From positions 434,001 to 498,000 of the forward strand of contig NZ_AUDI01000004.1 in assembly GCF_000425385.1 (NCBI RefSeq): a stretch of 64,000 nt of DNA, read 5' to 3'. A program made the position numbers and the translations under genes. The notes beneath the pieces are model-generated. The model did not search any database and was not told the origin of the DNA. It saw only the letters and a program-made list of their open reading frames with translations. Positions 1 to 8,435 of the stretch are shown in pieces. This stretch comes from Pseudoduganella violaceinigra DSM 15887. GTDB taxonomy: Bacteria; Pseudomonadota; Gammaproteobacteria; Burkholderiales; Burkholderiaceae_D. Numbering within the stretch: the first letter of the stretch is position 1; every line of letters starts with the position of its first letter.

Positions 1-2
1 GA

Positions 3-341
3 GGGACCGAAACGTACTTCCGCTTGCTCGAAACCGTGCCCGACTGGGTCAGCCGCGGAAAGTGTTTGCCAGCCGGCCATGCCTCGACGGGACTATGGTT
101 GCTCGGCATTGTAGTCTTCTGCCTGCCGCATCGACCACGGGTCGCACTGTTGCTGGGGGCGGCGGCGCTTGCCTTGGGCGGGGCGCTGGGTTGGCTGCAG
201 CAGTTGCGCGGTGCGCATTTCCTCACGCATACGCTCTGGAGCTTATGGATCGCCGCAGCGGTCACCGTATTGCTGCTGTGGGTGGTCGGTCTGCCGCGCT
301 TTCAGCGCAATGAGTGCGCACTGGCGAACGCGACAAACTGA
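3..341 (+). CDS. PAP2-family membrane phosphatase, C-terminal part
   Basis: The reading frame is open from the left edge, so the start lies outside the window. About 112 C-terminal residues are visible. They carry the two recognisable PAP2 (type 2 phosphatidic acid phosphatase) motifs: KCLPAGHASTG, which holds one catalytic His region, and RGAHFLTHTLW, which matches the R...H motif that completes the active site. Hydrophobic stretches between and after these motifs look like membrane helices, as expected for an inner-membrane lipid or undecaprenyl phosphate phosphatase. The substrate cannot be told from this fragment. No terminator is obvious after the stop codon. Confidence 0.75.
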   Translation, partial: GTETYFRLLETVPDWVSRGKCLPAGHASTGLWLLGIVVFCLPHRPRVALLLGAAALALGGALGWLQQLRGAHFLTHTLWSLWIAAAVTVLLLWVVGLPRFQRNECALANATN

Positions 342-565
342 CCCGGCCGGCGACTGCAGCCTCCGTTAGCGCGCACGCGGGTCGGTTTTGTCGAACGCAT
401 AGATCGCTGCGGGTCGCCAGATGCGACAGCCAACAACGGTTTCACGTCGCGTGAACGGCCCATCGCACAAGCTCCACGGGCCGCGGATCGTCTCGCCCCA
501 ATGGAGTCTATGTGCGATGCTTGTGCGTAAAGAACAGTCGTCAAAATCGGGCGCTGCGCAAGCTG

Positions 566-1000
566 TTAGCGAGCCAGCGCCAGTGTCAGTACGCCCGCCG
601 CAACCAGGGTGATGCCGAGCCATTGCTGCGTCGTTAGGTGTTCGCCGAGGAAGAGCACCGCGAACACGGCGACCAACACCAGGCTGAATTTGTCGACCGG
701 CGCGACCTGGGATGCATTGCCCAGTTGCAGCGCCCTGAAATAACATAGCCACGATGCGCCGGTGGCGACAGCCGAGAGTGTCAGGAAGATCCAGGTCTTG
801 CGCGGCAGACTAGCCGGATTCTGCCATTTACCTGCCGCGACGATCAGGACGCCCAATAGGACGAAGACGATGGCGGTGCGCAGCAATGTTGCCAGATCGG
901 GATCGACTTCTTCGATACCCACCTTCGCGAAGATCGCGGTCAAGGCGGCGAAGAACGCCGAGAGGATTGCCCAGAAAAGCCAGGTGACGTTAGCGGTCAT
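566..1000 (-). CDS. EamA-type small transporter (DMT superfamily)
   Basis: This 144-residue protein is almost entirely hydrophobic and starts WLFWAILSAFFAALTAIFAK, typical of the single-repeat EamA proteins of the drug/metabolite transporter superfamily. The second half includes the characteristic PVDKFSLVLVAVFAVLFLGE segment followed by a last membrane helix ending in LALAR. About five membrane helices are expected, with the protein probably working as a dimer. The start is supported by a strong Shine-Dalgarno sequence (GGAAGGAG on the minus strand, around 1008-1015). It is the only confident minus-strand gene in the window. The substrate is unknown. Confidence 0.85.
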   Translation of the reverse strand: MTANVTWLFWAILSAFFAALTAIFAKVGIEEVDPDLATLLRTAIVFVLLGVLIVAAGKWQNPASLPRKTWIFLTLSAVATGASWLCYFRALQLGNASQVAPVDKFSLVLVAVFAVLFLGEHLTTQQWLGITLVAAGVLTLALAR

Positions 1001-1204
1001 GAATTGCTCCTTCCAAAGATTGACCTTCAGATATTGTCACCCAGTATGACGGATACGCGCGCCGTTGGCACGCGCCACCGCGTCTGCCCGTTGCGACCAG
1101 GAGCAAGGGATTCCATTCTCGCCGCCGCACCCGTTTGCTGACGCACAGACTGGCCTCGAACGGGCGGGCAAAGTGGCGGCTCCATTACTAAAAAGGAGGC
1201 CGTC

Positions 1205-1384
1205 ATGGCTCAGAGCAAACAGCAGGGTAAGCAAAATCGCCAATCGGTACAGAACGTTGAGTCTGACCATCCCGGCAATAAAGACACGGCTAAGGGCAGC
1301 ACGAGGAATGAGCAGTCACGCACCAAGGCCGGCAAAGATGAAGGCGCAGGCGGCGGGGCAAAGCAGAAGGCCAAGCGCGGTTAG
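1205..1384 (+). CDS. small hydrophilic Lys/Gln/Gly-rich protein, 59 residues
   Basis: The ATG is preceded by an excellent Shine-Dalgarno sequence (AAAAAGGAGG, about 6 bases upstream), the best evidence that this is a real gene. The 59-residue product is extremely polar (MAQSKQQGKQNRQ at the start, KQKAKRG at the end), without hydrophobic residues to form a core, so it is probably disordered. It resembles the small stress-type hydrophilic proteins common in soil betaproteobacteria, but no named family is recognised. It sits beside a DUF6328-like and a hemerythrin-like gene, which may mean a shared stress context. Function unknown. Confidence 0.6.
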   Translation: MAQSKQQGKQNRQSVQNVESDHPGNKDTAKGSTRNEQSRTKAGKDEGAGGGAKQKAKRG

Positions 1385-1409
1385 CTTATCGACTCGCTCG
1401 ACGCGGGTG

Positions 1410-1904
1410 ATGGGAGCGATGCCAACTCCGGAACATGTTTCGTTGACGGATCAAATGCGCAACATCCTGGACGAGGCCAGGATGATTTTGCCGGGTATTC
1501 AAGCGCTGTTTGGGTTTCAAACAATTGCCGTTTTCAATCAGCGCTTCGAACATCTCAGTGTCCTAACAAGAACCGTGCATTTGGCGGCACTGGCGCTGGT
1601 CGTCGTGTCCATCGGATTGGTGATGGCGCCAGCAGCCTGGCATCGAATCGTCTCACCGGATCGCGTTAGCGTCGCTTTGGTACACCGCTCATCGCAGTAC
1701 ATCTGCGGTGCGCTATTGCCATTGTCGCTGGCGCTGGCCCTCGATGTCGGCGTCGTGATTCAGTTGGCGACGGACTTGGCTCTGGCAAGTGTCGGATGCG
1801 GCATGGTGACACTGATCATTCTGTTGGTGTTATGGTTTGTGGCCCCATTCAGGCGACGTGCGCGCGGCCAGCCCGAGCCTGCGGAGACATCGTCACGCAC
1901 GTGA
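1410..1904 (+). CDS. DUF6328-like membrane protein
   Basis: The product is about 164 residues from the ATG at 1410; an ATG at 1419 is equally possible. The N-terminal region LTDQMRNILDEARMILPGIQ followed by ALFGFQTIAVFNQRF matches the DUF6328 pattern as I remember it, and three hydrophobic segments follow (roughly residues 60-80, 98-120 and 124-148). The C-terminus is short and charged. No strong Shine-Dalgarno sequence is visible. The frame is open further upstream to about 1065, but that part overlaps the preceding small gene in another frame and looks non-coding. Function unknown. Confidence 0.65.
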   Translation: MGAMPTPEHVSLTDQMRNILDEARMILPGIQALFGFQTIAVFNQRFEHLSVLTRTVHLAALALVVVSIGLVMAPAAWHRIVSPDRVSVALVHRSSQYICGALLPLSLALALDVGVVIQLATDLALASVGCGMVTLIILLVLWFVAPFRRRARGQPEPAETSSRT

Positions 1905-1969
1905 GGATCCGCACATACGGGCGATCGGGTTTCGGGTCATGCTGGCACGGCATTCAACCCGAGGAGAAA

Positions 1970-2473
1970 ATGATGGACGCTCTTAAGCTACTCAAGCAGG
2001 ATCATGCCGACGTCAAGGCGCTGTTCAAAGACTACGAAAATCTGGGAGGCCGTGCCTTCGCGGGAAAGAAGAAACTTGTGGACAAGATCTGTCTCGAGCT
2101 GACGAAGCACGCGACCATTGAAGAAGAGATCTTCTATCCGGCGCTGCGGGCTGCGGCGCCGGATAGCGAAGACCAGTTGGACGAAGCCGAAGTCGAGCAC
2201 GCGTCGGTAAAGGCGCTGGTGTCGCAACTGACACAGATGGATCCCCATGACGACCTGTATGACGCGAAGGTAAAGGTGCTCGGCGAATATGTGAATCATC
2301 ATGTCAAAGAGGAAGAAAGCGAAATGTTCACGAAGGCGCGCCAGTCCGGCCTGGATTTGACGGCCATCGGACAGCAGATGGGCGCAAGGAAGGACGAAGT
2401 GGAAGTCGTACCGGTTGATGGATCCATGATGAGTGGCGGGAGTGCGACAGACCAGCGCTCCGCAGGACGCTAA
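1970..2473 (+). CDS. hemerythrin-like (HHE cation-binding) domain protein
   Basis: The 167-residue protein starts MMDALKLLKQDHADVKALF and contains the HHE pattern: QDHADVK, KHATIEEEIFYPAL, EVEHASVKAL and NHHVKEEESEMF. These His and Glu residues match the ligands of a di-iron four-helix bundle. Such proteins bind oxygen or nitric oxide, or sense iron and redox state. GAGGAG lies at 1961-1966, so the ATG at 1973 (7-base spacing) is as good as the one at 1970. The C-terminal ~35 residues (Val/Ser/Gly-rich) extend past the domain and look unstructured. Confidence 0.9.
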   Translation: MMDALKLLKQDHADVKALFKDYENLGGRAFAGKKKLVDKICLELTKHATIEEEIFYPALRAAAPDSEDQLDEAEVEHASVKALVSQLTQMDPHDDLYDAKVKVLGEYVNHHVKEEESEMFTKARQSGLDLTAIGQQMGARKDEVEVVPVDGSMMSGGSATDQRSAGR

Positions 2474-2547
2474 CGGAATATCGGACCCGGATGACGTTGG
2501 CAATCACCCTCCGTCGATGTACTATCCGGCTCAAAAGGGGAGGCGCT

Positions 2548-2763
2548 ATGTCAACCTGGTCCAGGGCCAATCTTCGCAACGATGTGCTGACAGCAGCAGT
2601 CATTGACCACGGCTTAGCGATGCAGGGTATCGCTGGGCCCGCAGTCGCCTACCGCTTCTTCCTACAAAAGCGCGTTCCGATCGGGATCATTCGTCGCGTC
2701 ATGGCAAGCCCGAGCGAGCGACGCCAGGCGGGCGTCGTTGGAGTCGCCCCAGCGTCGCGTTAG
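2548..2763 (+). CDS. unassigned small protein, 71 residues
   Basis: The ATG at 2548 has a good Shine-Dalgarno sequence (AAAAGGGGAGG) just upstream, which favours it over the ATG at 2491. The product begins MSTWSRANLRNDVLTAAVID and continues with a short region ending IIRRVMASPSERR. It is mildly basic with no signal peptide or membrane helix. I recognise no named family; it looks like one of the short conserved hypothetical proteins of Oxalobacteraceae. It lies between the hemerythrin-like gene and the sugar operon, with a palindrome and T-run directly after it. Confidence 0.55.
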   Translation: MSTWSRANLRNDVLTAAVIDHGLAMQGIAGPAVAYRFFLQKRVPIGIIRRVMASPSERRQAGVVGVAPASR

Positions 2764-2787
2764 CCCATATGCTACAGGCGCGCTGAG

Positions 2788-2840
2788 AATTTCGAAATTT
2801 TTTCCCGTTCGTATCGTGAGCGCACTGAGGTAGGTGCGCT
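2788..2840 (+). promoter_or_regulatory. palindromes in the leader of the galactoside operon
   Basis: A perfect 12-base palindrome AATTTCGAAATT (2788-2799) runs into six T residues (2798-2803). It could be a weak terminator for the preceding small gene or an operator. Further down, AGCGCAC (2819-2825) and GTGCGCT (2834-2840) form a 7-bp inverted repeat with an 8-base gap, 43 bases before the GH2 start. No convincing -35/-10 pair was found, so which part is operator and which is terminator is open. Confidence 0.35.
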
Positions 2841-2883
2841 GTTACGATGGCCCATCGAAAAATAGAAATCGGGCGGGGAGAAA

Positions 2884-4638
2884 ATGGGCCATTTCGAATA
2901 TCCGAGGCCGCAGCTGGTGCGCAAGCAATGGCAGTCGCTGAATGGCGTATGGGATTTTGAATTTGATGACGAGCATGCATTCGGCTTGCCATCCGATCCG
3001 ATTCCTTGGTCGCGCCAAATACAGGTCCCGTTTGCGCCCGAATCGGCGGCGAGCGGAATCGGCGATACGGATTTCCACTCGGCGTGCTGGTATCGCTGCC
3101 GCTTCATGGTTGAAGAACGAGGACGCCGCACTTTGCTTCACTTTGGCGCTGTCGATTACCAGGCGCGCGTGTGGATCAACAATCATATGGTTGCCGAGCA
3201 TGAGGGCGGCCATACTTCCTTTACTGCCGACATTACCGACGAATTGGTCGATGGCGAGCAGACTCTGGTGGTGTATGTCGAAGACGATCCTGCCGACCTC
3301 GCCAAGCCGCGCGGGAAACAGGATTGGCAGCGCGAGCCGCATTCGATCTGGTATCCGCGCACAACCGGGATCTGGCAATCCGTCTGGCTGGAGAATGTCG
3401 CCGCAACCTATATTCGCCGATTGCGCTGGACCCCAATTTTCGACGGTTATGAATTGGGGTGCGAAGTGCTGGCCGGCGGAGACGCCTGTCCGGGCCTGGC
3501 TGTTGAGGTCAGAATATGGCGCGGCGATAAGCTGCTCGCCGCTGACAGCTACTTGCTGGTCGGGCAGGAGGCCAACCGCAAGATTGCGTTGTCCGACCCT
3601 GGTATTGACGATTCCCGCAACGAGATCCTTTGGAGCCCTGAACGGCCGACCTTGCTTGATGCCGAGTTGACCCTGTACAGCGGCGACCAGGTCTTTGACC
3701 GTGTCCGCTCCTATACCGCGATGCGCTCGGTGTCGATCAACCGCGACCGGTTCATGCTCAATGGCCGCCCCTATCATCTGCGCCTGGTGCTCGACCAGGG
3801 CTATTGGGCCGACAGCCTGATGACTGCACCGTCGGATGACCATTTGCGCAGGGATGTCGAACTGGCGAAGGCCATGGGCTTTAACGGGGTCCGTAAGCAC
3901 CAGAAGATCGAGGATCCGCGCTACCTGTACTGGGCAGATCGCCTGGGTCTGCTGGTGTGGGAGGAAATGCCATCGGCCTACGCTTTCACGGCGCGCGCCA
4001 TGACGCGTTTGCTGCATGAATGGACCGAGGCGATTGAGCGCGACTATAGCCATCCCAGCCTGATTGTCTGGGTGCCGTTCAACGAATCGTGGGGCGTGCC
4101 CAATCTCACGGCCGTGCAGGCGCATCGGAATGCCGTCGAGGCGCTCTACCATCTGACGCGCATGCTGGACCCGACCAGACCAGTGATCGGCAACGATGGC
4201 TGGGAAGCCTCGGCCACCGACATTCTCGGCATTCACGATTACGATCCGGATCCCGACAAAGTCCGCCAGCGCTACGAAGTCACCGACCCGGTGCGCACTC
4301 TGTTCGACCAGCGTCGTCCCGGCGGCCGCATTTTGACGCTCGATGGTTTTCCGCATCGCGGTCAGCCCATTGTGCTGACGGAATTTGGTGGTATCGCTTT
4401 CGACCCGAAGGCGCCGTCCCACCATACCTGGGGGTATTCACGGCAAAAGACAGCTGAGGGTTTTCTCGAGCATTACCGGGCCTTGCTGAAGGTCGTGAAC
4501 GAAACGCCCATGTTCAGCGGCTTCTGCTACACCCAGTTTGCCGACACGTTTCAGGAGGCCAATGGCCTGTTGAACGCGGATCGTACCCCCAAGATCCCCT
4601 TGGAACAAATCAGCGCAGCAACGCGCAACGCCGGTTAG
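2884..4638 (+). CDS. GH2-family glycoside hydrolase (beta-galactosidase or beta-glucuronidase like)
   Basis: This 584-residue protein has the GH2 architecture. The N-terminal sugar-binding jelly-roll begins RPQLVRKQWQSLNGVWDFEF. An immunoglobulin-like middle domain follows, then a TIM barrel from about residue 290. The proton donor is the Glu of WVPFNESWG and the nucleophile is the Glu of VLTEFGG. It has no signal peptide, so it should act in the cytoplasm on imported oligosaccharides. The start is supported by GGGGAG about 6 bases upstream. As first gene of an operon encoding galactonate catabolism, it probably releases galactose or a related sugar. The exact substrate (galactoside, glucuronide or other) cannot be decided from sequence. 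Confidence 0.85.
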   Translation: MGHFEYPRPQLVRKQWQSLNGVWDFEFDDEHAFGLPSDPIPWSRQIQVPFAPESAASGIGDTDFHSACWYRCRFMVEERGRRTLLHFGAVDYQARVWINNHMVAEHEGGHTSFTADITDELVDGEQTLVVYVEDDPADLAKPRGKQDWQREPHSIWYPRTTGIWQSVWLENVAATYIRRLRWTPIFDGYELGCEVLAGGDACPGLAVEVRIWRGDKLLAADSYLLVGQEANRKIALSDPGIDDSRNEILWSPERPTLLDAELTLYSGDQVFDRVRSYTAMRSVSINRDRFMLNGRPYHLRLVLDQGYWADSLMTAPSDDHLRRDVELAKAMGFNGVRKHQKIEDPRYLYWADRLGLLVWEEMPSAYAFTARAMTRLLHEWTEAIERDYSHPSLIVWVPFNESWGVPNLTAVQAHRNAVEALYHLTRMLDPTRPVIGNDGWEASATDILGIHDYDPDPDKVRQRYEVTDPVRTLFDQRRPGGRILTLDGFPHRGQPIVLTEFGGIAFDPKAPSHHTWGYSRQKTAEGFLEHYRALLKVVNETPMFSGFCYTQFADTFQEANGLLNADRTPKIPLEQISAATRNAG

Positions 4639-4645
4639 GTGCCCT

Positions 4646-7600
4646 GTGCTGAAGCCGCCTTGCCATCCATTCGAGACCTTCTGGCAGGCCGGCTATGAAG
4701 GCGCGGACCATGTTAACCGCGCGGGCCAGCCGCAGGACATGAACCTGGTGACCGGCCACCTGCAACGTGCCCGGGACGACTATGCGCTCCTCGCGCAATT
4801 TGGCATTCGGACCGTTCGCGAGTCGATTGGCTGGCGCCTGGTGGAGCACGATGGCCAATTCGATTTCTCGCCCTTGCTTCCACGGCTGGAGGCGGCGCGT
4901 GACCTGGGCCTGCAGAGTTGCTGGACCTTCTGTCATTACGGCTGGCCCGACGACGTTGACATATACAGTGATGACTTCGTTCCGAGATTCGTCCGATTTT
5001 GCCAAGCCAGTGCACGCTTCCTGGCGCCTTGGCTCGGTGATGAACCGGTCTATTCGCCGGTGAACGAGTTGTCGTTCACCGCCTGGGGGCTGTCGGTACA
5101 CATGTTCCATTGCCTGAACATGCACCACGAACATGCAGGCGAACTGGGCAAGCGGCAACTGATTCGCGCCTCGGTGGCCGCCATCGATGCCATTCGAGAA
5201 ATCGCGCCGGGGGCACGCTTTTTCCAATGCGATCCCTTGATCCACGTGATTGCGCCCAGCGATCGGCCGGATTGGGCGGCGCAAGCGGCAGGCTGGAGTG
5301 CGTCCCAGTTCGAAGCGCTGGACATGCTGTGCGGCCGCATTGAGCCTGAGCTGGGCGGCCATCCGCGCTACCTTGATCTGGTCGGCGGCAACTATTACCA
5401 CAGCAACCAATGGGAGAGCGGCACCAATATGCGCTTATGGTGGCACCTTGACGATCCGCGCCGGCGCCCACTGCATGACATCCTGGTGGAATTACATCGG
5501 CGATACGGCCGCCCAGTCCTGTTGGCGGAAACCAGTCACGTCGGCAGTGGCCGCGGGGACTGGATCCGTGAAATGGCGGAGCAAGTTGCGATGGCGCACG
5601 AGCAAGGGGCCGAGATGTGTGGAATCTGCCTGTACCCCGCCATTGATCGCCCTGACTGGGAGAAGGCCGACCACTGGCATCGCAGCGGCTTGTGGGATCT
5701 GGACCGGGAAGGTCCGGACCCGCTGGCCCGGGTGCTTGTCGCTCCCTATGCCTATGCGCTGCGCCAATCCATTCGGCTCACTGACAGCCTTTGCCTATCC
5801 GAGGAGAATACTATGAAAACCTTGATCGTCTTCTGCCACCTGCGCTGGGATTTCGTGTTTCAGCGTCCGCAGCAACTGCTTACCCGCCTGGCCAAGCATT
5901 ACAAGGTAATGTTTGTCGAAGAGCCTATGCACGACGAAGGTGCTGCACACATGGTGTTCTCCCATCCGGCGCCCAATCTGACCGTCTGCCAGCCCCATAC
6001 GCCATCGCAGGCGCATGGCTTCCACGACGACCAGATCCCGCTATTGCAACCGCTGGTTGCTGACTTGGCGCCTGACGGTGAAGAGGTGCTGGTGTGGTTT
6101 TACACGCCAATGGCGCTTCCCCTGTTGCAAGGGCTGCGTCCCGCGCTGGTGGTCTATGACTGCATGGACGAGCTGAGCGCATTCAAGAACCCGCCCAAGC
6201 AGCTGCTGCAGCGTGAAAGTGCCTTGCTCAATATCGCCGACCTGGTGTTTACCGGCGGCCCAAGCCTGTATGAAGCGAAGCGCATACGGCACGGCAATGC
6301 GCACTGCTTCCCGAGCAGTGTCGACGCAGTGCATTTCGAGCAGGCGCTTGATCGTAGCAACGGGCACCCGCTGCATACCGGGATTGCGCGCCCCCGATTG
6401 GGATTCTTCGGCGTCATTGACGAGCGTTTCGACGCCGCGCTGATTGCCGACATTGCCGATGCGCACCCCGAATGGCAGGTGGTGCTGGTTGGGCCGATCG
6501 TGAAGATCGATCCAGCTTCGCTGCCGCAGCGCCAGAATGTGCATTACCTGGGCCAGCAGTCCTACAAGGCGCTACCGCAATTCCTGGCCGGCTGGGACGT
6601 ATGCCTGCTGCCATTTGCCTTGAACGATGCGACGCGCTTCATTAGTCCAACCAAAGTTCTTGAATATATGGCGGCGGAACTGCCCATTGTCAGCACAGCG
6701 ATCCGCGATGTGGAACAACCGTACGGCGACATTGTCGCGATCGGCCATGACCACGGAGAATTCATCGCGCACTGCGAAACCGCCCTGGCGCAAACGCCGG
6801 AACAGACAGTCGCCATGGCGCGCACGATGAGGGAGGTGGTGGCGAACACATCGTGGGATGCCACTGCTGACAGGATGCAGGAATTGATGGCGCAGACACC
6901 GCCTGGCGGCAAGGCCGCGCGGCTTGTGGGGAAGGGGGCGGATGGCGGGGCGACAGCACCCAGCGATGCGCCGGGTAAGGTCAATTCCTTGCGCACGTCG
7001 CCCGGCAACCAGCTATATGGCAGCATTGTGATCGGTGGAGGTCCTACCGGGCTGTCCGCTGCTTACCATATAGGCAAGGATAACCTGCTGTTGGAACGCA
7101 ATCCGAGTATAGGCGGTTGGTGCCGTTCGATTCAGGACGGTGGCTTTACCTTCGACCACGCCGGTCACATCATGTTTTCCAACGATCCGTATGTGCTGGA
7201 TCTATACGATAAGCTGCTTGGCGATAACCAGCATTGGCAAATGCGTGAAGCCTGGGTGTATAGCAAGGAGGTCTACACGCGCTATCCGTTCCAGGCGTCT
7301 CTGAACGGGCTGCCACCCGAGGTCATCAAGGAATGCATACTCGGCGCCATCGAGGCACGGTATGGCGGCGCTTCCGGCGCGCCGTCTTGCCCAAGCCCGG
7401 CGGCAGAGGATTGCTGTGCAGACGGCGGTACCGAGGCGGCGCGTGCCAGCGGCACCGCGCGCAAGGAGGAAACGCAAAGCTTTGAAGACTTCATCTACAA
7501 AGTATGGGGCAGCGGCATTGCGAAGCATTTCGCCATCCCTTACAACCGGAAACTGTGGACCGTTCCGCTGAGCGAAATGGAAACCTCATGGTTGGGCGGC

Positions 7601-8425
7601 CGCGTTCCCTTGCCCAATCTGGCCGAAATTGTCGAGGGGGCACTGCGGCCGGTTCCGCGTCCGATGGGGCCGAATGCCCGCTTCGGCTATCCCAAACGCG
7701 GGGGCTTCCAATCATTGATGAACGGCTTCTTGCCGCTGATACGCGGAAAAATCGAACTGAATGCTGAAGCGGCCCAGGTGCTGCCGGAGGAACACAGGGT
7801 CACCCTCGCCGACGGCCGCCGCTTCCAATATGAGAAGCTGATTAGCACCATGCCGCTGCCGGAACTGGTGAGGCTTATCGGGAACGCCGCGCCGAAGCCG
7901 GTGCGCGAAGCAGCGGGTGGGTTAAGGCATATTTCGATCCGGTGCGTGAACATCGGCGTCGCTCGCAGTGACGTGTCGGATAAACACTGGATCTACTATC
8001 CGGAAGACACCATTTTCCATCGCATTTTCGTCCAGGGCAATGCAAGTCCCGAATGCAATGCCCCGGGAGGATTTGGGTTCACTTGCGAGATTTCGTACTC
8101 GCCACTGAAGCCCTTGCCCCTGGATGGGGAAGCGCTTATCCAGCGTTGTATTGAAGACGCCATCAAGGTGGGCTTTATTCGCGCCGACGATCAAATCCTC
8201 GTCGCGAACCAGGTCGACATGCCTGTGGCCTATGTCGTGTATGACCACCAGCGCGCGCACAACGTGGCGGTCGTACGGGACTGGCTTGCGCAGCATGACA
8301 TCCATCTTGCGGGCCGCTACAGCGAGTGGGAATACTACAATTCGGACCATGCCTTCCTTGCTGGCAAGCGTGCCGCCGAGCAGGTCCTGCGCGAGCGTGG
8401 CCGGGTGGCTCCGCGCGCTTCGTAA
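4646..8425 (+). CDS. three-part protein: GH-A-like hydrolase, glycosyltransferase, UDP-galactopyranose-mutase-like flavoprotein
   Basis: One uninterrupted 1259-codon frame begins at a GTG 7 bases after the GH2 stop. Residues 1-389 resemble clan GH-A (GH1-like) hydrolases, with acid/base Glu in SPVNELSF and a nucleophile candidate in LLAETSH. Residues 390-755 look like a GT-B glycosyltransferase (HLRWDFVFQRPQQL; FISPTKVLEYMAAELPIV). Residues ~790-1259 form an FAD-binding flavoprotein (IVIGGGPTGLSAAYHI, GGWCRSI, YTRYPFQ) like UDP-galactopyranose mutase, with a Cys/Ala-rich insertion around 910-945. A textbook Shine-Dalgarno sequence (GAGGAG, 5801-5806) precedes an in-frame ATG at 5813 (residue 390). 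The glycosyltransferase-flavoprotein part may therefore also be made alone, or the two may be separate genes whose stop codon was lost. Roles are inferred from family resemblance. Confidence 0.75.
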   Translation: MLKPPCHPFETFWQAGYEGADHVNRAGQPQDMNLVTGHLQRARDDYALLAQFGIRTVRESIGWRLVEHDGQFDFSPLLPRLEAARDLGLQSCWTFCHYGWPDDVDIYSDDFVPRFVRFCQASARFLAPWLGDEPVYSPVNELSFTAWGLSVHMFHCLNMHHEHAGELGKRQLIRASVAAIDAIREIAPGARFFQCDPLIHVIAPSDRPDWAAQAAGWSASQFEALDMLCGRIEPELGGHPRYLDLVGGNYYHSNQWESGTNMRLWWHLDDPRRRPLHDILVELHRRYGRPVLLAETSHVGSGRGDWIREMAEQVAMAHEQGAEMCGICLYPAIDRPDWEKADHWHRSGLWDLDREGPDPLARVLVAPYAYALRQSIRLTDSLCLSEENTMKTLIVFCHLRWDFVFQRPQQLLTRLAKHYKVMFVEEPMHDEGAAHMVFSHPAPNLTVCQPHTPSQAHGFHDDQIPLLQPLVADLAPDGEEVLVWFYTPMALPLLQGLRPALVVYDCMDELSAFKNPPKQLLQRESALLNIADLVFTGGPSLYEAKRIRHGNAHCFPSSVDAVHFEQALDRSNGHPLHTGIARPRLGFFGVIDERFDAALIADIADAHPEWQVVLVGPIVKIDPASLPQRQNVHYLGQQSYKALPQFLAGWDVCLLPFALNDATRFISPTKVLEYMAAELPIVSTAIRDVEQPYGDIVAIGHDHGEFIAHCETALAQTPEQTVAMARTMREVVANTSWDATADRMQELMAQTPPGGKAARLVGKGADGGATAPSDAPGKVNSLRTSPGNQLYGSIVIGGGPTGLSAAYHIGKDNLLLERNPSIGGWCRSIQDGGFTFDHAGHIMFSNDPYVLDLYDKLLGDNQHWQMREAWVYSKEVYTRYPFQASLNGLPPEVIKECILGAIEARYGGASGAPSCPSPAAEDCCADGGTEAARASGTARKEETQSFEDFIYKVWGSGIAKHFAIPYNRKLWTVPLSEMETSWLGGRVPLPNLAEIVEGALRPVPRPMGPNARFGYPKRGGFQSLMNGFLPLIRGKIELNAEAAQVLPEEHRVTLADGRRFQYEKLISTMPLPELVRLIGNAAPKPVREAAGGLRHISIRCVNIGVARSDVSDKHWIYYPEDTIFHRIFVQGNASPECNAPGGFGFTCEISYSPLKPLPLDGEALIQRCIEDAIKVGFIRADDQILVANQVDMPVAYVVYDHQRAHNVAVVRDWLAQHDIHLAGRYSEWEYYNSDHAFLAGKRAAEQVLRERGRVAPRAS

Positions 8426-8435
8426 GGAGCTGCGC

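Noticed and set aside
342..565. Short frames on both strands between the PAP2 fragment and the EamA gene
   Set aside because: None has a good ribosome binding site or recognisable sequence, and they conflict with each other.
2842..4425. Minus-strand open frame of 527 codons opposite the GH2 gene
   Set aside because: The plus strand encodes a full GH2 protein with both catalytic Glu residues, and the antisense translation has no domain pattern.
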